From positions 124,001-188,000 of the forward strand of contig NZ_JAQTLY010000001.1 of NCBI RefSeq assembly GCF_028714655.1: 64,000 bases of DNA. The letters are read 5' to 3'. The notes under the pieces are model-generated. The model was not told where the DNA came from and ran no database searches. It was given only the letters and a program-made list of their open reading frames with translations. This document shows, one piece after another, positions 51,703 through 62,993 of the stretch; within the stretch, counting starts at the first letter, position 1, and each line of letters starts with the position of its first letter. The stretch comes from Sulfurimonas sp. (GTDB lineage Bacteria > Campylobacterota > Campylobacteria > Campylobacterales > Sulfurimonadaceae). A program made the position numbers and the translations under genes.

Positions 51703-53269
51703 TTTTCGTTTAGTAATTTTTGCATTTTTAATAGCGTTTGGTCTGTTTTTTTCAGCTCCTTCGCTTTTGCAATTAGAAAGTGGTAAAAAAGTGACGCTTG
51801 GGCTTGATTTGCAGGGCGGACTCCACATGCTTCTTGGTGTAAAAACAGACGAAGCGATAAAAGCTCGTATAAAATCAATTGCTGCAAGCGTTAAAAATTT
51901 TAGTGAAAAAAAAGATATCATAATCGATTCTTTTAGTTTTAGTGAAGATAGTGTCTCTATTACATTTTTAGACAAAGACGAAGTGAAAAATGTAAAAAAT
52001 TTTATTTCTGAAATAAAGGGAAGCGTTGTCGCCGTCGACGGTGCAAAAATATCTATCTCTTTAACTAAAGAAGAGATTTTAAGATCTCAAGAACAGGCAA
52101 TATCTCAAGCAATCGAGACGATTAGAAACAGGCTTGATCAGTTTGGTTTAGCAGAACCCGTGGTCGCCCGTCAAGGTGAAAATCAGATTTTAGTCGAGTT
52201 GGCGGGGATTAAAACTGCCGATGAAGAACAAAGAGCAAGAGAGCTTATCTCTCGTGCCGCAAAGTTAGAACTTATGGCGGTAGATGAAGATAGGGCGGCA
52301 CGGGTTAACTCTATGAGTGAATCCGATGCTTCGTCTTACGGAGATGTAATTTTAGAAGATGCTAACAACCCGAAGATAAAACATTTGGTTCGTGAAATTC
52401 CTATCTTAGACGGTTCTATGTTAACGGATGCTCATGTGGGCTTTGATCAGAACAATCGTCCGCTAATTAGCTTCACACTAAATGCCGAAGGTGCCGGAAT
52501 ATTCGGCGATTTTACAGGTAGAAGCGTTGGAAAACGCTTAGCAGTCGTGTTGGACGGAAAAGTTTACTCTGCTCCCGTTATCAACGAGCGCATCGGTGGC
52601 GGAAGCGGTCAAATTTCCGGTCATTACACTGTGGTAGAGGCTAAAGATTTGGCGATTGCTCTTCGCTCAGGGTCGCTTTTAGTACCTATTTATGTAATGG
52701 AAAAACGCTCCGTCGGTCCTAGTTTAGGTGCGGACAGTATTCGTGCGTCACTTCTTGCGTTGGTAAGCGGTTTTGCGCTAGTTATCGTTTTTATGATGTT
52801 TTATTATGGACTTGCGGGCGTTATTGCCAATGTAGCGGTTGTTGTTAATCTTTTTATTATCTTGGGTGTGATTTCACTTCTTGGAGCAACGCTGACTTTG
52901 CCCGGTATGGCAGGAATTGTGTTGCATATAGGACTCGCCGTAGATGCGAATATTATTATTAACGAGCGTATTCGTGAAGGGCTTCGTGCAGGAATCCCGA
53001 CAAGCAGAGCGATTTCGGAAGGATATAAAAAAGCTATGCGTGCAATTTTGGATTCAAATATAACGCAAATTTTAGCTTGTACAATTCTTTATGTATACGG
53101 AACGGGTGCCATTAAAGGATTTGCCGTTACTCTTAGTTTAGGTATATTGGCATCCATATTAACGGCAATCGTCAGCACTTACGGTATTTATCAGTTTTTC
53201 ATGAGCCGTATAGAGAAAGATAAAAACTACACACTGTGGTTTGGTATGTCAAAAAGAAAGGGAGCATAA
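51692..53269 (+). CDS. secD: Protein translocase subunit SecD
   Basis: A 525-residue SecD: one N-terminal membrane segment, LGLDLQGGLHMLLGV, a periplasmic P1 region, and five C-terminal segments with GLAVDANIIINERIREGLRAG. With SecF it uses the proton gradient to pull proteins out of the Sec channel. ATG 51692 (MKLNFRLVIF) is chosen over an ATG 18 bases upstream because it gives the natural N-terminus. secF follows after 3 bases. Confidence 0.97.
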   Translation: MKLNFRLVIFAFLIAFGLFFSAPSLLQLESGKKVTLGLDLQGGLHMLLGVKTDEAIKARIKSIAASVKNFSEKKDIIIDSFSFSEDSVSITFLDKDEVKNVKNFISEIKGSVVAVDGAKISISLTKEEILRSQEQAISQAIETIRNRLDQFGLAEPVVARQGENQILVELAGIKTADEEQRARELISRAAKLELMAVDEDRAARVNSMSESDASSYGDVILEDANNPKIKHLVREIPILDGSMLTDAHVGFDQNNRPLISFTLNAEGAGIFGDFTGRSVGKRLAVVLDGKVYSAPVINERIGGGSGQISGHYTVVEAKDLAIALRSGSLLVPIYVMEKRSVGPSLGADSIRASLLALVSGFALVIVFMMFYYGLAGVIANVAVVVNLFIILGVISLLGATLTLPGMAGIVLHIGLAVDANIIINERIREGLRAGIPTSRAISEGYKKAMRAILDSNITQILACTILYVYGTGAIKGFAVTLSLGILASILTAIVSTYGIYQFFMSRIEKDKNYTLWFGMSKRKGA

Positions 53270-53272
53270 CTT

Positions 53273-54244
53273 ATGGAACTTTTTAAAGAAGATAAAGTAT
53301 ATAACTTTCTTGGAAAAGGTAAAATCTTTTTTATTGCGTCGTTTGTTCTATTTTTTATCTCAATAGGTCTTATTGCAATAAAAGGCTTCTCTTTTGGTAT
53401 CGATTTTACGGGAGGAACAGTTGTTCAGGTAAAATATACGGGTGATGCTCCTATAGATAAGATTCGTGAAAGTCTTAAAAAGAGCGAACTTTTTGAACAT
53501 GCGAGCGTAAGCGAGTTTGGTTCATCTCAAGAGGTCGTTATTAAAACTCCATCATCTACAGTCGGTTTAAGCCATGATATAGGTGATACGACTAAAGAGA
53601 TTTTAAAAGGCACGGGTGATTTTGAAATTCGCCGTGTCGATATGGTCGGTCCAAAAGTTGGAGATGAACTGCGTGTAAAAGGTCTTAGCGCATTTTTATT
53701 AACGCTATTGGCAATTATGGCAACCGTGACATTTAGATATGAGTGGCGTTTTGCGTTGGCTGCTATTATTGCTATTGTTCACGATATTGTTATTACTTTT
53801 GGATTTGTTTCATATTTCGGAGTTGACTTTAATATAGAGAGTGTCGCGGCACTGCTTATGATTTTGGGCTACTCTATCCATGACACTATTATCGTTTATG
53901 ACCGTGTCCGCGAACATATAGAAGAGTCTAAAGAGGCAGATTTTGTTCATATCATTAATGAAGCGGTTTCTAGAACGCAATCTCGTACGACTCTTACCTC
54001 TTTGACGGTATTTTTTGTTGTTCTTACTCTCTTTTTATTTGGCGGCGACATAATGCTCGGATTTAGTTTCCCGATGTTAGTAGGTGTCGTCATAGGAACA
54101 TACAGTTCAATCTTTGTTGCTGCTCAGCTTGTCGTATGGACTGGGTTTAGTGTAGCGGCATATCGTCAAAAAATGGCTGATAAGGTAAAAATTCAAGCAG
54201 AAAAAGAGAGAATGAGATCTCAGTTTGAATCCGGAGTTATGTAA
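53273..54244 (+). CDS. secF: Protein translocase subunit SecF
   Basis: A 323-residue partner of SecD. One N-terminal segment is followed by GFSFGIDFTGGTVVQVKY, then five membrane segments with ALLMILGYSIHDTIIVYDRVREH and SRTQSRTTLTSLTVFFVVL, the SecF signatures. A gap of 55 bases leads to leuS. Confidence 0.97.
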   Translation: MELFKEDKVYNFLGKGKIFFIASFVLFFISIGLIAIKGFSFGIDFTGGTVVQVKYTGDAPIDKIRESLKKSELFEHASVSEFGSSQEVVIKTPSSTVGLSHDIGDTTKEILKGTGDFEIRRVDMVGPKVGDELRVKGLSAFLLTLLAIMATVTFRYEWRFALAAIIAIVHDIVITFGFVSYFGVDFNIESVAALLMILGYSIHDTIIVYDRVREHIEESKEADFVHIINEAVSRTQSRTTLTSLTVFFVVLTLFLFGGDIMLGFSFPMLVGVVIGTYSSIFVAAQLVVWTGFSVAAYRQKMADKVKIQAEKERMRSQFESGVM

Positions 54245-54299
54245 GATTTTATTTACAGAACAAGAGTTAAAAAATCGTGATTGAGTATTAGGAGATATT

Positions 54300-56750
54300 T
54301 TGGAGTATAGTTCAAAAAAGTTAGAGAAAAAGTGGCAAGAGTACTGGGCTCAAAATGGCAGTTTTGAACCTAACGAAGATTTTACAAAAGCAAAAAAATA
54401 TATTTTAAGTATGTTCCCGTTTCCAAGCGGACGACTTCATATGGGGCATGTTAGAAACTATACTATAAGCGATGCATTTGCGAGATACTACCGTCAGCAA
54501 GGTTTTAATGTTCTTCATCCTATCGGTTTTGACAGTTTTGGTATGCCTGCTGAAAATGCGGCTATTAAAAACGGCTCACATCCTAAAACATGGACATATA
54601 GCAATATAGATTACATGAAAGGCGAGTTTAAATCTTTAGGTTTCTCATTTTCAAAAGAGAGAGAACTGGCAACAAGCGATGAACTTTACACGAAGTTTGA
54701 GCAGGGCTTTATCATCGATATGTATGAAAAAGGGCTTCTTTACCGTAAAAAAGGGTTTTTAAACTGGTGTCCAAGTTGTCAAACCGTTTTGGCAAATGAA
54801 CAGGTTTTAGAGGGAAGCTGTTGGAGATGTGATACAAGCGTAGTTAAAAAAGATATGAATCAGTACTACTTTAAAATCACACAGTATGGGGATGAACTGT
54901 TGTCTGATTTGGCAAAACTTGAGGGTGGTTGGCCTAAACAGGTTTTAACTATGCAGGAAAATTGGATAGGCAAATCATACGGTTTGGAGTTTAAATTTTC
55001 TTTTGACATAGCTTCACGAGAGAAATTAAACGATAAATTTGACGGTTTTGAAGTATTTACGACTCGTCCCGATACCATTTATGGCGTAAGTTACGCAGCT
55101 CTTGCACCTGAGCATGAGATAGTAAATTACATGATTGAAAATTTACTCTTAGATGATGATACAATCATAAAAATCCAAGAGATGAAAAATACATCTTCCA
55201 TAGATAGACAAAAAGAGAAGAGCGGTGTTCCTTTAAACCTAAGCGTAATTCATCCGCTGACTAAAAAATCTATACCTATTTGGGTTGCCAACTTTGTTTT
55301 GATGGATTATGGAAGCGGTGCAGTTATGGCGGTTCCGGCTCATGATGATAGAGATTTTGATTTTGCTGCAAAGTATAACTTGCCGATAAACGCAGTTATA
55401 AAACCTTTTAACGGTGACTTGAGTGATGATAAAGCATTTACCGAAGTCGGAGAACTGTTTAACTCAGAGTCGTTTAACGGACTAAACTCCAAAGACGCGC
55501 AGGCAAAAATAATAGACTATTTTGAGACTCAAAACATCGGCACAAAAAAGACAAATTTCAGACTAAAAGACTGGGGTGTTTCAAGACAGAGATATTGGGG
55601 TGCTCCTATCCCGTTTGTTCATTGTGACAGTTGCGGTTTGGTTATGGAGAAAAAAGAAAATCTGCCGATAGCACTTCCTGAAGATATCGTAATTACGGGT
55701 GAGGGAAATCCGCTTGATAAACATCCGACTTGGAAACATTGTAAATGTCCAAGTTGCGGCAAAGACGCTGTCCGCGAAACAGATACTATGGATACATTTG
55801 TCGAGTCTAGCTGGTATTTTTTACGCTTTTGTGCATCACCGAAAAATTGGGAAGACGAGGCGTTTTCGGCAGAGCAAATCAAGTACTGGATGTCGGTGGA
55901 TCACTATATCGGCGGAATAGAACATGCGATTTTACATCTTTTGTATGCAAGATTTTTTACAAAAGTGTTCCGTGATTTGGGATATATCAGTTTTGATGAA
56001 CCGTTTGAGAAACTTCTTACTCAAGGTATGGTCTTAAAAGACGGTGCAAAGATGAGCAAATCCAAAGGCAATACGGTTGACCCCGACGCTATCATCGAGA
56101 AATACGGTGCAGATACGGCTAGACTTTTCATACTTTTTGCCGCACCTCCGACGCAAGAGCTGGAGTGGAACGACAGTGCCGTTGAAGGAGCGTACAGGTT
56201 TATAAAAAGATTTTACGAGAGAAGCTCAAATATCGTAAAAACAGATAGTATCCCTCAAATAGATCACGGCTCATTAAGCAAAGATGAAAAGTTTGCGAGA
56301 AAAAAAGTTTATGAAGCGCTTGTGCGTGCAAATGATGTTTACGGCGAAAAATATACTTTTAACACGATGGTAGCAGGTGTTATGGAAGCTATGAATGCTC
56401 TTAATGCTCAGAGCAATAGTGATATTTGGAGCGAGGGGTACTGGATACTTACTTCGATTATGGAGCCTGTAATTCCGCATGTATGTTCTGAAATAAGCAG
56501 CGAATATTTTTCGCTTAAAAATCTGACTTTGCAGAGAGTTTTAGAAGAAGTCTTTGTTGAAAATGTTATAATCTTGGGAGTTTCCATAAACGGCAAGGCA
56601 AGGGCGGAGATAGAGGTTGCATCTGATGAGTCGCAAGAAAATATCATAAAAATTGCAAAAGAGTGTGCCGCAAAATGGCTAGAGGGAAAAACCATAGTTA
56701 AAGAGATAGTAGTTCCTAAAAAATTAGTAAATCTGGTAATCAAGGATTAA
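54300..56750 (+). CDS. leuS: Leucyl-tRNA synthetase
   Basis: An 816-residue class I synthetase. The HIGH motif appears as [16 protein letters not shown] (about residues 40-55), the zinc-like CxxC pairs in [23 protein letters not shown], an editing domain with TRPDTIYGV, and the KMSKS motif in [12 protein letters not shown]. The start is TTG at 54300 with GGAGA upstream. lptE begins one base after its stop. Confidence 0.97.
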   Translation: MEYSSKKLEKKWQEYWAQNGSFEPNEDFTKAKKYILSMFPFPSGRLHMGHVRNYTISDAFARYYRQQGFNVLHPIGFDSFGMPAENAAIKNGSHPKTWTYSNIDYMKGEFKSLGFSFSKERELATSDELYTKFEQGFIIDMYEKGLLYRKKGFLNWCPSCQTVLANEQVLEGSCWRCDTSVVKKDMNQYYFKITQYGDELLSDLAKLEGGWPKQVLTMQENWIGKSYGLEFKFSFDIASREKLNDKFDGFEVFTTRPDTIYGVSYAALAPEHEIVNYMIENLLLDDDTIIKIQEMKNTSSIDRQKEKSGVPLNLSVIHPLTKKSIPIWVANFVLMDYGSGAVMAVPAHDDRDFDFAAKYNLPINAVIKPFNGDLSDDKAFTEVGELFNSESFNGLNSKDAQAKIIDYFETQNIGTKKTNFRLKDWGVSRQRYWGAPIPFVHCDSCGLVMEKKENLPIALPEDIVITGEGNPLDKHPTWKHCKCPSCGKDAVRETDTMDTFVESSWYFLRFCASPKNWEDEAFSAEQIKYWMSVDHYIGGIEHAILHLLYARFFTKVFRDLGYISFDEPFEKLLTQGMVLKDGAKMSKSKGNTVDPDAIIEKYGADTARLFILFAAPPTQELEWNDSAVEGAYRFIKRFYERSSNIVKTDSIPQIDHGSLSKDEKFARKKVYEALVRANDVYGEKYTFNTMVAGVMEAMNALNAQSNSDIWSEGYWILTSIMEPVIPHVCSEISSEYFSLKNLTLQRVLEEVFVENVIILGVSINGKARAEIEVASDESQENIIKIAKECAAKWLEGKTIVKEIVVPKKLVNLVIKD

Positions 56751-56751
56751 T

Positions 56752-57276
56752 TTGAAAACTGTTTCAAATATCAAAACGCTTTTTTTACTTTTTTTAATCT
56801 TAAGTGCAATAAGCGGATGCGGATATAAACCGAGTGCTAAATTTTCTCGTGATGTTATGGGGGAGAAGATAAGCACGAATGTAATTATCTCTTTACAAGA
56901 TCCTGAAAATACGGTTTTTATAAAAGATGCGGTTGATAGAGCTGTTATACAAGTTTTTCAAGCATCTTTGGTAGATAAATCAATTTCAGACAGCCATCTT
57001 GTTATAAAAATTGTTTCGCCTGCTTACTCGCCGATTGTTTATGATAAAAACGGTTTTGTAACAGGATACAGAATGAGTGTAATTTTGAATATTACAAAGC
57101 AGACTAAAGATGAGTCAAAAAGCTATAATACGAGAGGATTTTATGACTTCTCAGTTGCTCCTAATGCTATAGTAACCGATCAAGAGAGATTTGAAGCTAT
57201 CGGATTTGCTGCACAAAGAGCTCTTAATTCATTTGTCGCACAAGTTTCTGCAGAGGGAGCAAGAGCTAAAAAATAA
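56752..57276 (+). CDS. lptE: LptE-like LPS-assembly lipoprotein
   Basis: A 174-residue lipoprotein with a lipobox (LILSAISGC-G, Cys about 23) and the start CGYKPSAKFSRDVMGEKISTNVIISLQDPENTVFIKDAVDRAVI, the usual Campylobacterota LptE pattern. LptE plugs LptD in the outer membrane during LPS insertion. It lies directly after leuS, the same order as in many proteobacteria. The start is TTG. Confidence 0.85.
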   Translation: MKTVSNIKTLFLLFLILSAISGCGYKPSAKFSRDVMGEKISTNVIISLQDPENTVFIKDAVDRAVIQVFQASLVDKSISDSHLVIKIVSPAYSPIVYDKNGFVTGYRMSVILNITKQTKDESKSYNTRGFYDFSVAPNAIVTDQERFEAIGFAAQRALNSFVAQVSAEGARAKK

Positions 57277-57301
57277 TGAGATTTTATTAGTAGGAGAGGC
57301 T

Positions 57302-58843
57302 ATGAATATTCAAGCTATCATTAAAAATGCCGTTAAAAGATTAGAGATAGAAGGCAAGCTTTTAACGCCTGATTTTTATGCTGAAGCCTTTTGTAAAGAG
57401 GCTTCTAAAGCGGGCTTTACAACGGAAGATTGTACGCATTTGGAAAAATTTACCGCAACTCTTAACAAAGAGTTTCAAAATGAGTTAAAAAAATATCACA
57501 TTAAAAGTATGCCGGAGCTAACCCGCTTTTTAGTTTCAAAACTAAACAGAACTAATCCGTCACACTGCTCAAATCTCTTAGAATCGCAAACTCAATTTAC
57601 AAAAAGAGTGCTTCAAGTCGTTGAAATGCTTCATAATAAAGAAGCAACGGAGTTGTCAAAAAGAAGTACAGAGCTTTTAAGCAGAGAGACTACAGTTGCC
57701 GAAATAGACCAATATAGACAGTTGTGGGTTAATTTTACAAATACATATGATGATACATTTTTGCAAAAGTTAAAAACTTTTGGTGATATTGATAGCAGGG
57801 ATCTTAAAAAAAGTATTCAAAATTTAAGGTTAGACGGTTATGAAAAAGCATCAGGTTCCTCGGATTTTTCTATCATCGCATCTCTTTTGGTTTCATCGTT
57901 TGTTCCCTCTATCGCTTCTAGCGTAAATGATAAAATAGCGCAAATAAGTCAAAAAATTCAAGACAACCCCGCACTTCTTGAGGATACAACGATTGAGTCG
58001 GAGATAAAATCGGCAATCTCTTTAAGAATAGCACTCGATAAGCAGAGTGTCAAAGAGATGATAGAGTCAATCGACGGTGTTTTGGATAAGTTATCTCTTA
58101 GATTGATAGAGATGATTGAGAGTTCGGACAGCTCTACCGTAGAGATACAAAAGATAAAAAAAGAGCTTGAGAGTTACAATGAAAGTTCGGATATAAACTT
58201 TAGCATCGCGCATAAAAAGTTATATACCATAGCAGTAGCATTGGAAGAGAATACTCAAGCATTGACTAGAGATTTGAAAAAACATAATAGTGAAGTCGGT
58301 GCATTAAGCAAAAAAATAGAGTATTTGGAGCATGAGCTTGAGCGTGCCAAAGAAGAGTCTAAAGAAGATTTTTTAACAAAGTTGTATAACAAACGCGCAA
58401 TAGATGAATTTATAAATAATAAAGATGCGGAATTTCAGAGATACGGACGCAATTTTGCCGTTGTATTTTTTGATCTTGATTACTTTAAGACAGTTAACGA
58501 TACATACGGGCATGATGCCGGTGATGCCGTACTTCTTGCTTTTGCAAAAATATTGAAAAATGAAGCAAGAAGCGTCGACATAGTAGGAAGATTCGGCGGT
58601 GAGGAGTTTATAGCGATTCTTGGTGAAACTGATATTGAGGGTGGAGTGATATTTGCCGAAAAAGTTAGAAAAAAAGTTAAAAATGCCCGTTTTATGTACA
58701 AGGACAGTCGTATAGAAGTTACGGTCAGTTGCGGAGTCAGCGATAGAAAATCAAATTTTTCACTTCAAAGTTTACTAAAAACCGCTGATGAGTTTTTATA
58801 TAAAGCTAAAAAAGACGGTAGAGATAGAGTAGTAAGTAAGTGA
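57302..58843 (+). CDS. Diguanylate cyclase (GGDEF) with a long helical N-terminus
   Basis: A 513-residue protein. Residues 1-340 are mostly helical with no named domain that I recognise; coiled coils are likely at about 300-345. Residues about 350-510 are a GGDEF domain: DFLTKLYNKRAIDEFI, FFDLDYFKTVNDTYGHDAGD, and the active-site loop GRFGGEEFIAIL (GGEEF at 432-436). GGEEF is an active variant, so it should make cyclic di-GMP. No clear inhibitory RxxD site precedes the loop. ATG 57302 is preferred, preceded by TAGGAGAG. It ends in a GTGA overlap with folC. Confidence 0.9.
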   Translation: MNIQAIIKNAVKRLEIEGKLLTPDFYAEAFCKEASKAGFTTEDCTHLEKFTATLNKEFQNELKKYHIKSMPELTRFLVSKLNRTNPSHCSNLLESQTQFTKRVLQVVEMLHNKEATELSKRSTELLSRETTVAEIDQYRQLWVNFTNTYDDTFLQKLKTFGDIDSRDLKKSIQNLRLDGYEKASGSSDFSIIASLLVSSFVPSIASSVNDKIAQISQKIQDNPALLEDTTIESEIKSAISLRIALDKQSVKEMIESIDGVLDKLSLRLIEMIESSDSSTVEIQKIKKELESYNESSDINFSIAHKKLYTIAVALEENTQALTRDLKKHNSEVGALSKKIEYLEHELERAKEESKEDFLTKLYNKRAIDEFINNKDAEFQRYGRNFAVVFFDLDYFKTVNDTYGHDAGDAVLLAFAKILKNEARSVDIVGRFGGEEFIAILGETDIEGGVIFAEKVRKKVKNARFMYKDSRIEVTVSCGVSDRKSNFSLQSLLKTADEFLYKAKKDGRDRVVSK

Positions 58844-59997
58844 ATTTTCAAGAGTATCTAAACGCCAAACCGCTCTACTATGACGAGATAGACTACTCAC
58901 GGATGCCGAGGGTATATGAGAAGATAAAACACTCTTTAAAAATCCCCAAAATCATACACATAATCGGCACAAACGGCAAAGGTACGACGGGGCGCTTTTT
59001 GGCGACCGCGCTTTTTGCAAACGGTCATCGTGTGGGACACTACACCTCACCGCATATTTTAGAGTTTAATGAGAGGATATGGCTTAACGGGCAAAATGTA
59101 AGTGATGAAGAGTTGCAAAATGCCCATGAAGTGCTGCAAAAACTTTTAAGCGAAGAGGATGCTGCTTCGCTTAGTTATTTTGAGTACACCACGCTTCTTG
59201 CCGTGATAATATTTAAAGAGTGTGAGTTTGTCGTTATGGAAGCGGGGCTTGGCGGCGAGCATGATGCAACGGCGGTATTTCCTAAGATACTAACTCTTGT
59301 AACACCTATCGCGTATGACCATGAGACATTTTTAGGCAGTGACATATCGCAAATTGCAAAAACAAAATTAAATGCTATTCAAAACAGTGCGATAATCGCA
59401 AAGCAGCAATTTAGCGAGGTTTACGAAGTAGCTAAAAGTTTAGAGGGTAAAAATATTTATAGAGTAGATGAACTCTTAAATGAAGATGACAAAAAAAGTA
59501 TAGAAGCGATAAGCAAAGAGCTGCTTTTAGCTCCATATCTTGTGCAAAATCTCTCTCTTAGCATTGCGGCATTGAAATTTTTAGGCATAAGTTACAAAGC
59601 GGATGATTTTAAAAATGCAAAGCTTTTTGGACGACTAAGCCGAGTCTCTAAAAATGTTATAGTCGATGTCGGACACAACGCACTTGCCGCTTCAAGTATA
59701 GCAGAGGCGTTAGCGGGAGAAAAATTTACGCTTGTCTATAACAGCTACAGAGATAAAAACTATAAAGAGATTCTGTCAATTTTAAAGCCGATTGTTTTGG
59801 GCGTGGAGATTATAGAAGTTGTTAACCAAAGAGTTGAAGATATAGAAAAAATCCAAAATGCGCTTGATGATTTGGGCATAAAACGAACGATTTTTAAAGA
59901 GATAAAAGATGAAGAGAACTATCTTGTCTTTGGCTCTTTTAGCGTTGCGGAGAAGTTTTTGAAGGAGTATTCAGATGAGTCAAAATATACTATTTGA
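58840..59997 (+). CDS. folC: Folylpolyglutamate synthase / dihydrofolate synthase
   Basis: A 385-residue Mur-ligase-fold enzyme with the P-loop IIGTNGKGTTGRFLATAL, YTSPHILEFNERIWLNG, VMEAGLGGEHDATAVF, PIAYDHETFLG, GRLSRV and VDVGHNALAA. It adds glutamate to folates. The start is a GTG overlapping the cyclase stop by 4 bases, and its end overlaps mfd by 23 bases. Confidence 0.93.
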   Translation: MNFQEYLNAKPLYYDEIDYSRMPRVYEKIKHSLKIPKIIHIIGTNGKGTTGRFLATALFANGHRVGHYTSPHILEFNERIWLNGQNVSDEELQNAHEVLQKLLSEEDAASLSYFEYTTLLAVIIFKECEFVVMEAGLGGEHDATAVFPKILTLVTPIAYDHETFLGSDISQIAKTKLNAIQNSAIIAKQQFSEVYEVAKSLEGKNIYRVDELLNEDDKKSIEAISKELLLAPYLVQNLSLSIAALKFLGISYKADDFKNAKLFGRLSRVSKNVIVDVGHNALAASSIAEALAGEKFTLVYNSYRDKNYKEILSILKPIVLGVEIIEVVNQRVEDIEKIQNALDDLGIKRTIFKEIKDEENYLVFGSFSVAEKFLKEYSDESKYTI

Positions 59998-62941
59998 CTA
60001 TTTTAAAAGAGGTCAAAATCTTGAAGTGCTTATCTGTCAAGACCATAAAGAGTCGCTTGAGCTTGAGAGCGTTGCCAAATTTTACGGCAGAGAAGTTGTT
60101 GTTTTTCCCGATTTAAGAGCGACATTTGGAGATGATTTACGAGTTTACAAAGAGGAGCTGCATGAGCTTTTTTCATGTCTTAGAAAGTACTACACTTCAA
60201 AGAAAAAGCCTCTTGTTATCTCGCCGCTTAAAACGCTCCTTTTTCATCTTCCAAAAGAGGAACTTTTAAAGAGTACGGTGTTGGAGTTTGGCTCAAAGAT
60301 AGAGCTGAAAAAATTTAAAGAGCTTCTTCTTTTTTGGGGATACAGCTTTGTAGATATGGTAGAAGTGGAGGGTGAAGTCTCATTTCGAGGCGACATCATA
60401 GATATCTATCCGAGTGCAAGCAAAATGCCGCTTCGTATCTCTCTTTTTGATGATGAGATAGAGCAGATAAAATATTTTGAGTTAGAATCCCAGCGCACGC
60501 AGGGCGAGGAGCTAGAGAGCATAGAGATAAATGCGGCGTTTTTTTCTTTGGATGAAGAGGCGTTTAACACTCTTGATGCAAGGGTGAAAAAGAGCGATTT
60601 TAACTCCCTCTCTTATGATATAGCTTCTTTGGGACTTTGGTATTTGGGCGAAATGGCATCAAACTTTTTAGAGGGTAAAAATACAAAACTAATACGAAAT
60701 TTGGATGCACTTTTAGTCGATGCTTATGCACTTAACAACCCGATGCTTAGTCGTGCGTGCTTTAACCTAGAGATTTTGCCGCAAAATGATGAGTGCAAAG
60801 AGTTGGCGGTTACGGACGCTATGGCTCTTATAACCGTTCATAAAGAGAAGAAGATAACCGTTATAGCATCCAACGAGGCGGTTGTAAAACAAGCGAGGCT
60901 TTACGACACAAAGGGCATCAAAGTCATCTATGCTCCCTATGTCTTAAACATCATAGACAAAGACGAGCTTGTTATTTCGCTTAACAAAAAAGATAAATTT
61001 AGACGCAAACGAAAAAGCTCCATCCTGCTTGATGACCTAAAAGTCGGCGATTATGTCGTGCATGAAGATTACGGCGTGGGCATATTTGAGGGGATTGAAA
61101 AGACAGAGATACTCGGCGGCGTGAAAGATTTTATCGTTATAAAGTATGTCGGCGACGACAAGATACTTCTCCCCGTTGAAAATATCGACTACATAGACCG
61201 CTACATAGCTTCAGGCGGCTCAACTCCGGAGCTAGACAGACTCGGCAAAGGGAGTTTCGGCAAACTTAAAGAGAGTGTGCGAAAACGCCTAATGGAGATT
61301 GCAGGGCAGATTGTAAATACCGCCGCCGCAAGAGAGCTAATAGCCGCACCAAAAATCAGCGTGGATGAGAGCGAGCTAAGAGCATTTCAGAAGCTCTCAG
61401 GATTTGAGTACACGGATGATCAGGTAACCGCCATAGATGAGATAATTGAGCAGATGAGTTCGGGTCATATTATGGATAGGCTTCTAAGCGGGGATGTCGG
61501 CTTTGGTAAAACTGAAGTTGCGATGAATACGATATTTGCGGCGTACAAATCAGGCTTTCAGTCGGCACTAATCGTCCCTACAACGCTTCTTAGCGCACAA
61601 CACTACCGCTCTTTGGCTCAAAGATTTGATGCGCTTGGTATAAGGGTTGCAAAGCTGGATAGATTTGTAAGCGCAAAAGATAAAACAAATATTACAAAGG
61701 CACTCAGGGATGGGATTTTGGATGCAGTTGTGGGAACGCATGCGCTTTTTGATTTGGACTTTAAAAATCTCGGAGTCGTTATCATAGACGAAGAGCATAA
61801 GTTTGGGGTAAAACAAAAAGAGAAGATAAAAGAGCTTTACAACAATGTCCATCTTCTCTCCATGAGCGCAACCCCGATTCCCCGTTCGCTCAATCAGGCA
61901 CTTAGTTCCATCAAAACCATGTCGCAGCTGCTTACTCCGCCAAGCGAGAGAGAGCCTGTGAGAACTTTTGTAAAAGAGTATGAAGAAAAACTTATAAAAG
62001 AGGTGATTTTACGAGAGATTCGCCGCGGAGGACAGATATTTTATGTGCATAACTCCATAGACCATATGCCTATAAAGCAGGGTGAACTAAAAGCGATACT
62101 GCCCGAACTTAGAGTTGTTATGCTTCACTCGAAAATCTCCGCAACCGATACCGAAAAAGAGCTTTTAAAGTTTGAAGCAGGCGAGTACGACCTTATGCTT
62201 GCCACTTCCATCATCGAATCAGGCATCCATATGCCGCGGGTCAATACTATAATCGTTGACGGTGCAGATAGGTTTGGGATGGCGGATCTACATCAGCTCA
62301 GAGGGCGTGTAGGGCGAGGGAGCGTTGAGGGGTTTGCCTACTTTGTGGTAAACGATAAAGAAGTTTTAACCGATGAGGCAAAAAAAAGACTTCTAGCGTT
62401 AGAGTCAAACTCATATCTTGGAAGCGGTTCTGCTTTAGCGTACCATGACTTAGAGATAAGAGGCGGCGGAAACTTAGTCGGAGATGCTCAGAGCGGACAC
62501 ATCAAAAACATCGGCTATTCGCTCTACTTAAGAATGTTAGAAGACGCCATAAAACTTTTAAGCAACCATGTCCAAGTAGAAAAGTTCAAAGTAGATATCA
62601 AGCTTACCATTTCCGCTTATATATCAGATGAGGTAGTAAAAGAGGACAGACTTCGTCTTGATATTTACAGGCGTTTATCTGCTTGCCAAAAAGTAGTTGA
62701 GATATACGAGATACAAGAAGAAGTGATAGACCGTTTCGGCGAGCTTGATACCCCAAGCAAGCAGTTTTTTGAACTGATGGTTATCAAGCTTTTATGTCTG
62801 GAGAAAAAGATAAAAATCATCTCAAACTACGGACAAAACATAACGATTACGCATAGTGACGATAAAAAAATAACCATAAAATCCGACTCAAAAGATGACG
62901 ACGACATCATAAAAGCAGTGCTTTTGTATTTGAGAGCGTGA
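59975..62941 (+). CDS. mfd: Transcription-repair coupling factor Mfd
   Basis: A 988-residue Mfd. The N-terminal UvrB-like part includes VSFRGDIIDIYP; the RNA polymerase-interacting region has LKVGDYVVHEDYGVGIFEGIEK; and the motor has the P-loop LLSGDVGFGKTEVAMN, VIIDEEHKFGVKQKEK, MSATPIPRSL and ELHQLRGRVGRG-like DLHQLRGRVGRGS. It removes RNA polymerase stalled at damage and recruits UvrA. It is shorter than the E. coli protein, as expected for this group. Confidence 0.96.
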   Translation: MSQNILFDYFKRGQNLEVLICQDHKESLELESVAKFYGREVVVFPDLRATFGDDLRVYKEELHELFSCLRKYYTSKKKPLVISPLKTLLFHLPKEELLKSTVLEFGSKIELKKFKELLLFWGYSFVDMVEVEGEVSFRGDIIDIYPSASKMPLRISLFDDEIEQIKYFELESQRTQGEELESIEINAAFFSLDEEAFNTLDARVKKSDFNSLSYDIASLGLWYLGEMASNFLEGKNTKLIRNLDALLVDAYALNNPMLSRACFNLEILPQNDECKELAVTDAMALITVHKEKKITVIASNEAVVKQARLYDTKGIKVIYAPYVLNIIDKDELVISLNKKDKFRRKRKSSILLDDLKVGDYVVHEDYGVGIFEGIEKTEILGGVKDFIVIKYVGDDKILLPVENIDYIDRYIASGGSTPELDRLGKGSFGKLKESVRKRLMEIAGQIVNTAAARELIAAPKISVDESELRAFQKLSGFEYTDDQVTAIDEIIEQMSSGHIMDRLLSGDVGFGKTEVAMNTIFAAYKSGFQSALIVPTTLLSAQHYRSLAQRFDALGIRVAKLDRFVSAKDKTNITKALRDGILDAVVGTHALFDLDFKNLGVVIIDEEHKFGVKQKEKIKELYNNVHLLSMSATPIPRSLNQALSSIKTMSQLLTPPSEREPVRTFVKEYEEKLIKEVILREIRRGGQIFYVHNSIDHMPIKQGELKAILPELRVVMLHSKISATDTEKELLKFEAGEYDLMLATSIIESGIHMPRVNTIIVDGADRFGMADLHQLRGRVGRGSVEGFAYFVVNDKEVLTDEAKKRLLALESNSYLGSGSALAYHDLEIRGGGNLVGDAQSGHIKNIGYSLYLRMLEDAIKLLSNHVQVEKFKVDIKLTISAYISDEVVKEDRLRLDIYRRLSACQKVVEIYEIQEEVIDRFGELDTPSKQFFELMVIKLLCLEKKIKIISNYGQNITITHSDDKKITIKSDSKDDDDIIKAVLLYLRA

Positions 62942-62993
62942 GGGTTAAGAGTAAGAGTTTGAGATTCAAATATTAAAAAATTGCAAAATTATA

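Noticed and set aside
51457-51975. A 172-codon minus-strand frame
   Set aside because: It covers yajC and the start of secD, both well supported.
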